From assembly GCF_012317045.1 (NCBI RefSeq), contig NZ_CP051154.1, positions 434,001 to 498,000 on the forward strand: 64,000 nt of DNA. The letters run 5' to 3'. Source of the stretch: Leifsonia sp. PS1209. GTDB lineage: Bacteria > Actinomycetota > Actinomycetes > Actinomycetales > Microbacteriaceae. The notes below the pieces were generated by a model, which was given only the letters and a program-made list of their open reading frames with translations, was not told the DNA's origin and did not search any database. The position numbers and the translations under genes were made by a program. Below, piece after piece: positions 14,885-24,256 of this stretch (positions are counted from its first letter, which is position 1; each line of letters opens with the position of its first letter).

Positions 14885-16518
14885 CCCGCCCGCCCGGCCT
14901 CGCGCAGCATCCGGAACCAGTCTGTGCGTTCCAGCATCGCGAGCACCGCTGGCGCGAACCCCGTCAGGGCGAGGGTGATGCCGCGGCCGGTGAGTTCGCG
15001 GTCGAGGTCGCGGAGGCCTTCGATCACCGTCACGGACACGTCTTGCATCACCGAGCAGTCGACGGTGACACGGCGGGTGCCCGGGGCGGCGTCGACGGCT
15101 TCGAGCACCGCCTGCTCCGTCGCCAGCATGCTCGCCGTGTACAGCGGCGCGAGCAGTGTCACGACAAGCTCGCCGCCACCGCCACCGCCGCTGCCACCTT
15201 CACCACCGCCACCGTCACCACCCACCACCCGGATGCGCGGCTTGTTCAGCGCGGACAGCAGCAGGATCAGGGTCAGCACCACTCCCACCAGCACTGCCTG
15301 CAGGAGCCCGGCGGTCAGGCCGACCGCCATCGTCACGATCGCGACGGCGAAGTCGCGGCGGCTGATCCGCCAGAGGCGGCGGAGGGAGGAGATGTCGATC
15401 AGCCCGAACACCGCGACGAACACCAGGGCGGCGAGCGTGGCCTGGGGGAGAAGGCTCACCACCGGTCCGAGCCACAGCCCGACCAGCACGGCCAGCCCCG
15501 CCGTGACCAGGGCGCTCAGCTGGGAGCGGGCGCCCGCATCCCGGTTGACCGCGCTCTGCGAGAAGCCGCCCGCCGCCGGGAGGGTCTGGAAGATGCCGCC
15601 GACCAGGTTGGCCGCCGCGTCAGCGAGGAGTTCCTGGTTGTTGTCGATCGTCCGGTCGCCGGTGCCGCGGAGGCCTCGGGCGACCGCCGTCGTCTCGAGG
15701 AAGGCCATCACCGCGATGGCGAACGCGCCGGGCAGGAGGGCGACGATGTGCTCGAAAGAGGGGAGGGCCGGCAGCGGGAAACCGCCGGGCACCGGGGCGA
15801 TGCGGTCGACGCCCGCCTCCGGCAGCCCCGCGAACGCGCTCAGCAGGATGCCCGCCGCCACCACGATCAGCGGGCCGGGCACGCGCGGGGCGAAGCGCTT
15901 GAGCAGGAACAGCACGGCGACGGAGCCGACGGACAGCAGCACCGTGGCGAGGTTGGCGTGCGGCACGGCCTCCACCACGGCGACGAACGAGCGGATGAAG
16001 CCGCTGCCCGTCGTCGTCTGGGAGACCCCGAGCAGCTTGGGCAGCTGGCCGAGCGCCACCGTCGCACCAACGCCCACCTGGATGCCGAGCAGCGTCGGCT
16101 TGTTGATGATCTCCACGAGCGAGCCCAGCCGGAGCAGCCGGGCGACGGCGAGGATCGCGCCGACCAGCAGCGTCAGCGTGACCAGGTCGCGCGGGATGTC
16201 GTCCGAGCCGGAGACGACCCCGGCCGACACGAACGTGGTGGCGGTGAGCGTGGCGATCGTGGAGGTGGTCGACACGCTCATCGCCCGGGAGCCGCCGAGC
16301 AACGCGTAGACGATCATCGGAACGATGCAGGTGTACAGCCCGGCCTGCACGGGGAGGTTCGCGATGGTGGCGTACGCCATCGCCTGCGGCACGACCACCG
16401 CTCCCGCCGAGAGGCCCGCGAGCACGTCGCGGCCGATCCACGACCGGTGGTAGCCGGACAGGGTCGGCAGCAGCCAGGGATTCCGCGGGGGTCTCTGCGT
16501 GCCGTTCTGCGTCGTCAT
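14881..16518 (-). CDS. SulP-family anion (sulfate) transporter with STAS domain
   Basis: 545 residues. Twelve or more hydrophobic segments from about residue 30 to 400, with the SulP entry signature GLSAGAVVVPQAMAYATIANLPVQAGLYTCIVP and the LGGSRAMSVS step. A glycine-rich linker (GGDGGGGEGGSGGGGG, about 425-440) leads to a C-terminal STAS domain (RVTVDCSVMQDVSVTVIEGLRDL). SulP proteins take up sulfate, bicarbonate or other anions. It is the last gene of a three-gene minus-strand unit and lies nine bases after the GAP-family gene. The divergent sulfatase genes suggest sulfate, but other anions are possible. Confidence 0.92.
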   Translation of the reverse strand: MTTQNGTQRPPRNPWLLPTLSGYHRSWIGRDVLAGLSAGAVVVPQAMAYATIANLPVQAGLYTCIVPMIVYALLGGSRAMSVSTTSTIATLTATTFVSAGVVSGSDDIPRDLVTLTLLVGAILAVARLLRLGSLVEIINKPTLLGIQVGVGATVALGQLPKLLGVSQTTTGSGFIRSFVAVVEAVPHANLATVLLSVGSVAVLFLLKRFAPRVPGPLIVVAAGILLSAFAGLPEAGVDRIAPVPGGFPLPALPSFEHIVALLPGAFAIAVMAFLETTAVARGLRGTGDRTIDNNQELLADAAANLVGGIFQTLPAAGGFSQSAVNRDAGARSQLSALVTAGLAVLVGLWLGPVVSLLPQATLAALVFVAVFGLIDISSLRRLWRISRRDFAVAIVTMAVGLTAGLLQAVLVGVVLTLILLLSALNKPRIRVVGGDGGGGEGGSGGGGGGELVVTLLAPLYTASMLATEQAVLEAVDAAPGTRRVTVDCSVMQDVSVTVIEGLRDLDRELTGRGITLALTGFAPAVLAMLERTDWFRMLREAGRAG

Positions 16519-16527
16519 GGGGTCCGG

Positions 16528-17199
16528 CTAGAAGCTTCCGATGCCTTTGCCGATCACCGAGACGCCGATGACGAGCAGCAGGACGGCCATCACGGTCGCG
16601 TTGTTGTGGACCAGCCAGCCGCGCAGTGCGTCGAGCGGGCCGCGCATCCGGTCGGCGGCCACGAGGTAGGCGATGACGGGAGCGGCGACCGAGATGACGG
16701 CGATCACCGTGAAGACCGCGATGGCGAGGATCTCCGATCCCACGGACAGACCGGCGGAACCGATGACGATGCCCGCGCTCGCCGCGAGCAGCAGGTTCTT
16801 GGGGTTGACGGCGGCGAGGACGAAGCCGAGCAGGAGACCGCGGCCGGTGGTCATCGAGTCGATGGCGCTCATCCACTTCGGCAGGGCAGGCTCCTCTCCG
16901 TGCTTCGGCCGCGACCGCCACTGCCGCACCGCCAGCAGGAGCAGCAGGATGCCGAGGATGAGCTGGATGGTCCCGGCGATCGGCTTCGACGCATCCGGGT
17001 CGTTCTCCGGCAGCACGGCGGCGAGCAGGGTGAAGACGGTGACGGCGACGATCACGCCGACGAGCCAGCCGAGGAGGAAGCCGACGCCCGTGCTCCTCGC
17101 CCGCGGCGACAGCAGCATGAGGATCGCCGCGATGATCGGGATGGGGCTGATGGCGACACCGATCGCCAGCGGGAGGATCGCTCCGATCACTTGAGGCAT
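16528..17199 (-). CDS. GAP-family (Sap-like) membrane protein
   Basis: 223 residues with six hydrophobic segments: VIGAILPLAIGVAISPIPIIAAILML (with the family SPIPIIA step), GFLLGWLVGVIVAVTVFTLLAAVL, GTIQLILGILLLLLAVRQW, then GLLLGFVLAAVNPKNLLLAASAG (NPKN step), and two more. A short charged loop (RSRPKHGEEPALPKW) splits the halves. This matches the GAP/Sap group, related to LysE-type exporters and named from mycobacterial sulfolipid-addressing proteins. It lies between two SulP genes in one unit, so a role in sulfur-compound or anion movement is plausible but unproven. Confidence 0.82.
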   Translation of the reverse strand: MPQVIGAILPLAIGVAISPIPIIAAILMLLSPRARSTGVGFLLGWLVGVIVAVTVFTLLAAVLPENDPDASKPIAGTIQLILGILLLLLAVRQWRSRPKHGEEPALPKWMSAIDSMTTGRGLLLGFVLAAVNPKNLLLAASAGIVIGSAGLSVGSEILAIAVFTVIAVISVAAPVIAYLVAADRMRGPLDALRGWLVHNNATVMAVLLLVIGVSVIGKGIGSF

Positions 17200-17217
17200 G
17201 GTGGTCTCCTTCGTCTC

Positions 17218-18891
17218 TCAGGCTCCGGCACGGCTGGTGCTCCCCGGCGGTCGGGGGTCGGTCAGCCGGGCGAGCGCATCCCGGTTCGTGTCGTAGACGG
17301 TGACGCCGTCGAGCAGGCCGAGGCGCTGCATCCGGTCGCGGAGGCCGGGGCGCATCCTGCTCAGTCCGAGGTCGACGTGCCGGTCGGTCAGCCACTCGTG
17401 CACGCTGCGAAAGCCCTCTGCGCCGGTCACGTCCACGTCCGTGACCGCCTCCAGGTCGAGCACGACGTGCCGGACGCCGTCCGCGGAGGTCACCGCGCGC
17501 TGCACCGCCTGCCCGAAGGTGACGCTGTTCGCGAAGAACAGCGGGGCTGCGAGCCGCACGACCACGACGCCCGGCGCTGTCGGCTCGCCGGGCTGCGCGG
17601 TGTCGAGGAGGGAGCTCTGCGGGTCCCCGTCGGCTGCGAGCGTGTCGATCGCCGGGTTCGCCGCCCGCCGCGTCACGTTGACGACGGCGAGCACGAAGGC
17701 CACGACGATTCCGGCGATGGATCCGACGAACAGCGTCACCAGGAAGCACACGGCGCCGATGGCGAACTCGAACCTGTCCTGGCGCCACAGGGCGGCGAAG
17801 TCGGCGATCCCGAGCAGCGGCACCACGGCGACGGCGACGATCGCGCCGATGGCGGGCGACGGGATGTGCTCGAGCAGCGCCGTGCCGAAGATCAGCAGCG
17901 CGAGCGTGCCGATGGCGGTGACGATGGTCGGCAGCTGCGTCCGCGATCCCGCCTGGTCCATCGCGGCCGTGCGGGAGGTGGACGACCCGACCGAGAAGCC
18001 GCCGGACACCCCGGCCGCGAGGTTGGCTGCGCCGAAGGCGAGCAGCTCCCTGTTGGGCTTCGTCGGGTAGCCGCGTTTCTCCCCGTATGAGCGGGAGACG
18101 AGCAGCCCCTCGCCCATCGACACGATCGTCAGCGCGATGGCGGACGGGATGAGCGCGAGCCACAGCGACCAGTCGATCACCGGCCAGGTCAGTTTCGGCG
18201 GCCCGGCCTCGACGGCGCCGAGCACGGAGACGCCCGCCTTCTCCGCACCGCTCAGGACCACCACGATGGTCGCCACCACGAGCACCACGAGCGCCCACGG
18301 CACCGCGCGCGCCAGCACCCGGCCGACCAGCAGGATGATCAGCGCGCCCACGGAGATGAGCAGCGACCACACGTTGAGGTGGCCGAGGCCGGTGACCAGC
18401 CCGGCCAGTTTGTCGGTGAACTCGCCGCCGGAGTCGATCTTCACCCCCAGCATCTTGGCGACCTGGGACACCAGGATGTCGAGCGCCAGGCCGCCGACGA
18501 AGCCGATCAGGATGGGCTTGGACAGGAAGTTGGCGAGGAACCCGAGCTTGAAGAACGAGCAGAGCAGGAAGAGGACGCCGCAGATCAGCGCCTGGGCGAG
18601 CGCGAGCGTGATGTAGTCGGCGCTGCCCGCGACGGCGAGGCCGCCGAGCGACGAGGCGACGAGGGCAGCGGCAGCCGCATCCGGGGACGCCACCAGCTGG
18701 CGGGACGAGACAAGCAGCGCCCACACGATCCCTGGAAGCACCAGCGCGTACAGGCCGGCCGTCGGCGGCAGGCCGGCGATCTGCGCGTATCCGATGTTCA
18801 ACGGAACGGCGATGGCCAGCAGAGTGACACCCGACACGATCTCGCGCACCGCGTTGCGTCCGGTGAGCCCGGCGAGCGGGCGTGCTGACAT
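17218..18891 (-). CDS. SulP-family anion (sulfate) transporter with STAS domain
   Basis: 557 residues, first gene of the SulP-GAP-SulP unit. The SulP entry signature is present (SGVTLLAIAVPLNIGYAQIAGLPPTAGLYALVLPGIVWALL), then about a dozen membrane helices, then a STAS domain (VRHVVLDLEAVTDVDVTGAEGFRSVHEWL, about 460-490). GGAGGGG lies six bases before the ATG. It is only distantly similar to the third gene of the unit, so the two are not a recent duplication. A 235-base gap with a strong dyad separates it from the divergent sulfatase gene, consistent with shared control by sulfate supply. Confidence 0.92.
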   Translation of the reverse strand: MSARPLAGLTGRNAVREIVSGVTLLAIAVPLNIGYAQIAGLPPTAGLYALVLPGIVWALLVSSRQLVASPDAAAAALVASSLGGLAVAGSADYITLALAQALICGVLFLLCSFFKLGFLANFLSKPILIGFVGGLALDILVSQVAKMLGVKIDSGGEFTDKLAGLVTGLGHLNVWSLLISVGALIILLVGRVLARAVPWALVVLVVATIVVVLSGAEKAGVSVLGAVEAGPPKLTWPVIDWSLWLALIPSAIALTIVSMGEGLLVSRSYGEKRGYPTKPNRELLAFGAANLAAGVSGGFSVGSSTSRTAAMDQAGSRTQLPTIVTAIGTLALLIFGTALLEHIPSPAIGAIVAVAVVPLLGIADFAALWRQDRFEFAIGAVCFLVTLFVGSIAGIVVAFVLAVVNVTRRAANPAIDTLAADGDPQSSLLDTAQPGEPTAPGVVVVRLAAPLFFANSVTFGQAVQRAVTSADGVRHVVLDLEAVTDVDVTGAEGFRSVHEWLTDRHVDLGLSRMRPGLRDRMQRLGLLDGVTVYDTNRDALARLTDPRPPGSTSRAGA

Positions 18892-18956
18892 GTCGATCCC
18901 CTCCGATTGCCTCGGAACCGCGACTGTGAAGGAAGGCTAGTCAGTGCCGGGGCCCG

Positions 18957-18986
18957 CGTCTAGGGGGGGCACGTGGGCCCTAGACG
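18957..18986. promoter_or_regulatory. Dyad between the divergent SulP and sulfatase units
   Basis: CGTCTAGGG (18957-18965) and CCCTAGACG (18978-18986) are perfect inverted repeats separated by 12 bases. The element sits in the 235-base divergent spacer, 66 bases from the SulP start and 141 from the sulfatase start. A regulator dimer site controlling one or both units is the simplest reading; the protein is not identified. Confidence 0.45.
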
Positions 18987-19126
18987 AGACGGAGCGTCGC
19001 GGGTTACGTTCAAGTCGGAATCGTCTGAACGACAGCGCCGGATGCGCATTTCCCGACGCCGAGGGCGCACACGGTCGTGCGCCGCCTGTGTGGTGATGGG
19101 GTACGCAGAGACGTGGGGAACCGGCT

Positions 19127-21472
19127 GTGACGCGAGAATTCCAAGGCAAGATCGAACTCGATGTGCGGGACTCGGCGGCGGACTGGGACGCCTTCCTCCC
19201 GCCGAAAGCTCCCGAGGGGGCGCCGAACGTCCTCCTCGTGCTGTTCGACGACACGGGCCAGGCGGCGTGGTCGCCGTACGGCGGGCGCATCCAGATGCCG
19301 ACGATGGACAGGCTGGCGGCCGGGGGGCTCACGTACAGCCAGTGGCACACGACGGCCCTGTGCTCTCCCACACGCTCGACGCTGCTGACCGGCCGCAACC
19401 ACCACGCCAACGGGTTCGCGACCATCTCGGAGTCGAGCACCGGGTTCCCCGGGTACAACTCGCACATCCCCCCGGCGAACGCGACGATGGCGAACGTGCT
19501 GCGGGACGCCGGCTGGGCCACGTTCTGGGTCGGCAAGAACCACAACGTGCCGATCGACGAGTGGACGGCGGGGGCGTCGAAGAAGAACTGGCCGCTCGCG
19601 CAGGGCTTCGACCGCTTCTACGGTTTCGTCGGCGGCGAGACGAACAACTGGTTCCCGTCGCTCGCGGAGGACAACCATTACATCGACCAGCCGTACCTCC
19701 CCGAGCAGGGGTACCACCTGTCCAAAGACCTGGCGGACCAGGCGCTGAGGATGCTGCGGGATGTGAAGCAGACAGAGCCGGACAAGCCCTGGTACCTGTG
19801 GTTCTGCCCGGGAGCCAACCACGCGCCGCACCACGCCCCTCAGGAGTACATCGACAAGTACAAGGGCGCGTTCGACGACGGCTACGAGGCGTACCGCGAG
19901 TGGGTGCTGCCCCGGATGATCGAGCGCGGGCTGCTGCCGGAGGGAACGGAGCTGACCGCCATCAACCCGATGCCGCCGGGGACGTTCACCCAGACCGACG
20001 CCGTGCGCCCGTGGGCGGAGCTCACCGACGAGGAGAAGGCGATGTTCTCCCGGATGGCCGAGGTCTTCGCCGGATTCTCCGAGTACACGGACGCCCAGGT
20101 CGGCCGCATCGTCGACCACCTGGAGGAGTCGGGCCAGCTCGACAACACGCTCATCATCTACTGCGCGGACAACGGCGCATCCGGTGAGGGCAGCCCCAAC
20201 GGCTCCGTGAACGAAGGCAAGGTCTTCGGAGGGTACCCGGACGACGAGAAGCAGAATCTGACGATGGTGGACGAGCTCGGCTCGCCGAACACGTACAACC
20301 ACTACCCGACGGGATGGGCGGTCGCGTTCTCCACCCCGTACCGGATGTTCAAGCGGTACACGTACCAGGGCGGCGTCTGCGACCCGCTGGTGATCCACTG
20401 GCCGGCGGGCATCCGGAGTGCGGGGGAGGTGCGCAACCAGTACCACCACTCCACCGACATCGTCGCGACCATCCTGGATGTCTGCGGCGTGGAGATGCCG
20501 GACACGTATGCCGGCGTGGAGCAGCGCCCGCTGGACGGCGTGCCGATGACGTACACCTTCGACGCCGACCCGGACGGGCCGACCACGAAGGAGACGCAGT
20601 ACTACGAGATGCTCGGCAGCCGGGGCATCTGGCACAACGGCTGGAAGGCCGTCGCCGAGCACGGGCCGGTGAGCGGCATGAGCGGTTTCGCGAACGACAC
20701 CTGGCAGCTCTTCCACACCGATGTCGACCGGTCGGAGGCGCACGACCTCGCCGCAGACGACCCGGCCAGGCTGGAGGAGCTGAAGGCGCTCTGGATGGAG
20801 GAGGCGAAGCGCAACCTCGTGCTGCCGCTGAACGATCTGCAGATCATCGGCAACCCGAAAGACTACGAGACGTTCCTCGGCATGGAGTTCAAGGTGCCTG
20901 TGCCGCCGAGCGGCCAGTACACCTACTACCCGGGCACGTCCGAGGTCCCCGAACGGTCGGCGGCGAACACCCACGGCGTCTCGTACAAGGTGCTCGCCGA
21001 GCTCGACCTGACGGCCGACAGCCAGGGCGTCGTCTTTGCGCACGGCTCCCGCTTCGGCGGTCACGCCCTGTTCATCAAGGACGGGCAGGTGAACTACGTG
21101 TACAACTTCCTCGGCATCCCGCCGGAAGACGTCATCTCAGCACCCGTCCCCGGCCCGGGCAAGCACATCATCGGCGTGGAGTTCACCAAGGAGAGGATGG
21201 GCGAGTACCGGGAGGGCATCGGCCCGCTGGCGCTCTACATCGACGACCAGAAGGTCGGCGAGAAAGAGATCCGCACGGTCCTCGGGCACTTCTCGCTCTG
21301 CGGAGAGGGCCTCTGCATCGGCTACGACAGCGGGGATGCGGTGTCCAGCCAGTACACCGGCTCCCGGTTCGAATTCGAGGGAGGCACCATCGACAAGGTG
21401 GTGTTCGACATCGCCGACGACGCATACGTGGATGTGGAGGCGCACTACGCGGCGGCGATGGCCCGCGACTGA
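19127..21472 (+). CDS. Arylsulfatase, formylglycine-dependent type I sulfatase
   Basis: 781 residues, the size of actinobacterial AtsA-like arylsulfatases. The Cys-type signature CSPTRSTLLTGRN has Cys79, the residue converted to formylglycine. Metal-site segments are VLFDDTGQAAWSPYGG (about 37-52) and YCADNGASGEGSPNGS (about 345-360). The C-terminal 250 residues form a beta-rich domain (HGSRFGGHALFIKDGQVNYVYN). There is no signal peptide, so it is probably cytoplasmic. GTG 19127 is preceded by GGGG. The formylglycine-generating enzyme follows after 13 bases and two SulP transporters are divergent, so the set releases and moves sulfate from sulfate esters. Confidence 0.93.
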   Translation: MTREFQGKIELDVRDSAADWDAFLPPKAPEGAPNVLLVLFDDTGQAAWSPYGGRIQMPTMDRLAAGGLTYSQWHTTALCSPTRSTLLTGRNHHANGFATISESSTGFPGYNSHIPPANATMANVLRDAGWATFWVGKNHNVPIDEWTAGASKKNWPLAQGFDRFYGFVGGETNNWFPSLAEDNHYIDQPYLPEQGYHLSKDLADQALRMLRDVKQTEPDKPWYLWFCPGANHAPHHAPQEYIDKYKGAFDDGYEAYREWVLPRMIERGLLPEGTELTAINPMPPGTFTQTDAVRPWAELTDEEKAMFSRMAEVFAGFSEYTDAQVGRIVDHLEESGQLDNTLIIYCADNGASGEGSPNGSVNEGKVFGGYPDDEKQNLTMVDELGSPNTYNHYPTGWAVAFSTPYRMFKRYTYQGGVCDPLVIHWPAGIRSAGEVRNQYHHSTDIVATILDVCGVEMPDTYAGVEQRPLDGVPMTYTFDADPDGPTTKETQYYEMLGSRGIWHNGWKAVAEHGPVSGMSGFANDTWQLFHTDVDRSEAHDLAADDPARLEELKALWMEEAKRNLVLPLNDLQIIGNPKDYETFLGMEFKVPVPPSGQYTYYPGTSEVPERSAANTHGVSYKVLAELDLTADSQGVVFAHGSRFGGHALFIKDGQVNYVYNFLGIPPEDVISAPVPGPGKHIIGVEFTKERMGEYREGIGPLALYIDDQKVGEKEIRTVLGHFSLCGEGLCIGYDSGDAVSSQYTGSRFEFEGGTIDKVVFDIADDAYVDVEAHYAAAMARD

Positions 21473-21485
21473 GTACCCTTCAAGG

Positions 21486-22418
21486 GTGAGTGCACCCCTG
21501 ACCAGCCAGGTTCCTGTCCCCGCCGGTTCGTTCAGCATGGGCTCCGCCGAGTTCTACCCGGACGAGCAGCCCGTGCACGTCCGGACGGTGGATGCGTTCC
21601 TCATCGACGCGCATCCGGTGACGAACGAGCAGTTCGCCGCGTTCGTCTCCGCCACCGGGTACGTCACGGTGGCGGAGCGTCCGCTCGACCCTGCCGACTT
21701 CCCTGGCGCTGACCCAGCGGACCTCGTGCCTGGCGGGATGGTGTTCACGCCCACCGCAGGGCCCGTGGACCTGCGCGACTGGCGGCAGTGGTGGCGCTGG
21801 GGAGCGGGCGCGTACTGGCGCTTCCCGTTCGGCCCGGAGTCGTTCGACGCTCTCGCGGAGCGCCCGACGCATCCGGTGGTCCAGGTGAGCTTCGAGGACG
21901 CGTCCGCCTACGCATCCTGGGCCGGCCGCCGCCTGCCGACCGAGGTCGAGTTCGAGTACGCCGCCCGCGGCGGCCTCGACGGCGCCCGCTTCGCCTGGGG
22001 CGACGACGAGCGCCCGGACGGCACGCTGATGGTCAACCGCTGGCAGGGCAGCTTCCCGTACCGCAACACGGGCGCGGCCGGCTACGAAGGAACCACCCCG
22101 GTGCAGACGTTCCCCGCCAACGGCTACGGCCTCTACGACGTGACGGGCAACGTCTGGGAATGGACCACCGACTACTACGCGCCCCGCCATGTGCCCCCGG
22201 ATGCTGCCACCCCCATCGACGCAGGCTCCCGCCCCAGCCTCCTCGCCCCCGGCAGCGCGGAACCCGGCTCCCGCATCCCGCGCCGGGTGCTCAAGGGCGG
22301 CTCCCACCTGTGCTCGCCGGACTACTGCCTCCGCTACCGCCCGGCGGCGCGCTCGCCGGAGTCGGAGGACTCGGCGACGACGCACATCGGGTTCCGCTGC
22401 GCGGGGGATGCGGTGTAG
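21486..22418 (+). CDS. Formylglycine-generating enzyme (sulfatase-modifying factor)
   Basis: 310 residues of the FGE-sulfatase (SUMF1) fold: MGSAEFYPDEQPVHVRTVDAFLIDAHPVTNEQFAAFVSATGY at the start, HPVVQVSFEDASAYASWAGRRLPTEVEFEYAARGGLDGARFAWGDD in the middle, and RVLKGGSHLCSPDYCLRYRPAARSPESEDSATTHIGFRC at the end. Cys276 and Cys281 match the copper-binding redox pair of true FGEs (spacing five), so this should be an active enzyme rather than a look-alike. It converts the cysteine of the adjacent sulfatase to formylglycine. TACCCT lies six bases before GTG 21486, inside the palindrome ACCCTTCAAGGGT, so it may also have its own leaderless promoter. Confidence 0.94.
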   Translation: MSAPLTSQVPVPAGSFSMGSAEFYPDEQPVHVRTVDAFLIDAHPVTNEQFAAFVSATGYVTVAERPLDPADFPGADPADLVPGGMVFTPTAGPVDLRDWRQWWRWGAGAYWRFPFGPESFDALAERPTHPVVQVSFEDASAYASWAGRRLPTEVEFEYAARGGLDGARFAWGDDERPDGTLMVNRWQGSFPYRNTGAAGYEGTTPVQTFPANGYGLYDVTGNVWEWTTDYYAPRHVPPDAATPIDAGSRPSLLAPGSAEPGSRIPRRVLKGGSHLCSPDYCLRYRPAARSPESEDSATTHIGFRCAGDAV

Positions 22419-22600
22419 GGGACAGTGTCCACCGGGATATCGGATGCCGGACACCGCATGCGCGACTCCGGATGCTGGATGCGCCTCCACGACCCGTGCT
22501 AGGTTGCCGATGGGGCACCGCAGCGATTCCGGCCTTACCCGCTCGCCGGAACGCCAGCCGCTGCCTCGTCTGGGAAACACCAACCTCCGAGAGTTGACAC

Positions 22601-24256
22601 GTGACCTTCAGCGCGCCCGATCCGCGGCGCTCGTTCCAGGACGGGCGCGACCCATCGCCGGAAGAGACGTCGGACCCCGACGACATCCGGCTGCACGTCG
22701 ACCGGACCATGCGGCCGAAACTGATCGCGCTCATCGCCGCGGGGGCGTACCCGGCGGCGTCCGAGCTGGTCCGTGAGAACTGGTTCGATCTGCTGATGAG
22801 CGTCGACGAGGAGCTCGGCGGCATCATCGACCGTATCCCGGCGTCGGTGCTGAGGGAGTGGCCGCTGCTGATGATGCTGGCCGGGATCATCTACAACGTG
22901 GTCCCGCACCGCAGGGTGAGGGGTCTTCGGTACTTCGCCGCCGCCGCCCGGGCGGCCCGCGCATCCCGTCGCGACGTCGACCAGGTGGACCGCGCGCTGA
23001 TCCTCGCCAGCGAGAGCGCCGCGTACCGCTTGATCGGCCGGCCGACTCTGGGCATCGGTCCCGCGAGGGCGGCCGTGGCGGCACTCGACGGCCTCCCGGA
23101 ACAGGAGCGCCGGTCGGTGCAGGCTCTCAGCAGGGTCTACGCCCACGTCGGCACGACGCAGTACTACGCCGGTCAGGTGGACGAGGCGCTGGAGACCTTC
23201 GAGAAGGGTCTCGCCGAGTCGCCCGAGACGGGGTACTCACCCGGGTTCGGGAACCTCGCGATGCTGGCCGGTATCCGTGCTCTGCAGGGCGACCTGCTCG
23301 AGTCGGAGGCGTACATCGAACTCGCGAGGACCGGCGAATGGACCGAGATGCAGCGGTCCTGGTATCCGGGGACCTTCTACCGGATCGCCGAGGCGACCGT
23401 CGCCCTCGAACGGTTCGATGCAGCTGAGGCGCGCGAGCAGCTGGGCGCGATGGTGCACGACCGGCGCACGATCGAACACTGGCTCGCCATCGCCACCACG
23501 GAGGCGATGACCGAACTCGTCGCCGGCCGCGCCGCCGTTGCCCTCGCGGAGCTCGACGGCTTCGCTGCGATGCGCGCAGCGGAAGGTCGTTCGTCGTCCG
23601 CCAGGGCCGCACTCGCGCCGACGCGCGCCCTCCTCCAACTCGCCCTCGGCAACCCGGATGCGGCGGATGTGATCCTCCGCCGCGATCTGAGCGCCGGCGT
23701 CGAACGCCACATCGGCCGTGCGCGGGTGGAGCTCGCGCTCGGTCGTCACGGAGCAGCGCTCCAGGAGCTTCGCCACGTGGCGGGCGCGACGCCCACCCCG
23801 CGCCTCTCTGCCGCCGCCACCACGCTCGAAGCGGCAGCACTGCTGCGGTTCTCCGAGAGGATGCGCGCACGCGCGGCCGTCGAGCAGCTCGGTGCACTGC
23901 TCGACAGGACGGGTCAGCGGCTCGTGGTCGCCCTGCTGCCCCCGCGCGACGTCGAGCGCCTCGTCGCCGCGCTCGACGAGGCCGGCTTCGGGCACCTGTT
24001 CGACGGGATGCCGTTCCGCTCCCTGCTGCCCGAGATCGACAGGGAGAGCGTGCTGAGCGAACGTGAGCTGGCCGTCCTGCGCGCGCTGGTCGATACGCCG
24101 ACGATCTCCGTCATCGCCGCGCAGCTCGTCGTCTCGACGAACACCGTCAAGACGCAGCTCCGCAGCATCTACCGCAAGCTCGGGGTCTCCAGCCGCGACG
24201 AGGCGATCGCGATCGCGCTGGAGCGCCACCTCGTCGTGCCCAGGGAGGAGGATTGA
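22601..24256 (+). CDS. LuxR-family regulator with helical-repeat sensor region
   Basis: 551 residues. About 460 residues of tetratricopeptide-like helices (for example VYAHVGTTQYYAGQVDEALETFEKGLAES and RVELALGRHGAALQELRHVAG) precede a C-terminal LuxR helix-turn-helix, LSERELAVLRALVDTPTISVIAAQLVVSTNTVKTQLRSIYRKLGVSSRDEAI (about 485-537). It resembles the C-terminal two thirds of MalT-type regulators, but has no Walker A/B ATPase module. GTG 22601 follows only a weak GAGAG. The stop overlaps the TTG start of the membrane-protein gene, so that protein is a probable partner or target. Confidence 0.85.
   Translation: MTFSAPDPRRSFQDGRDPSPEETSDPDDIRLHVDRTMRPKLIALIAAGAYPAASELVRENWFDLLMSVDEELGGIIDRIPASVLREWPLLMMLAGIIYNVVPHRRVRGLRYFAAAARAARASRRDVDQVDRALILASESAAYRLIGRPTLGIGPARAAVAALDGLPEQERRSVQALSRVYAHVGTTQYYAGQVDEALETFEKGLAESPETGYSPGFGNLAMLAGIRALQGDLLESEAYIELARTGEWTEMQRSWYPGTFYRIAEATVALERFDAAEAREQLGAMVHDRRTIEHWLAIATTEAMTELVAGRAAVALAELDGFAAMRAAEGRSSSARAALAPTRALLQLALGNPDAADVILRRDLSAGVERHIGRARVELALGRHGAALQELRHVAGATPTPRLSAAATTLEAAALLRFSERMRARAAVEQLGALLDRTGQRLVVALLPPRDVERLVAALDEAGFGHLFDGMPFRSLLPEIDRESVLSERELAVLRALVDTPTISVIAAQLVVSTNTVKTQLRSIYRKLGVSSRDEAIAIALERHLVVPREED

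Noticed and set aside
14719..18888. A 1,100-codon plus-strand frame across the SulP unit
   Set aside because: It is a shadow of well-supported transporter genes and encodes a low-complexity Asp/Gly/Arg/His-rich sequence.
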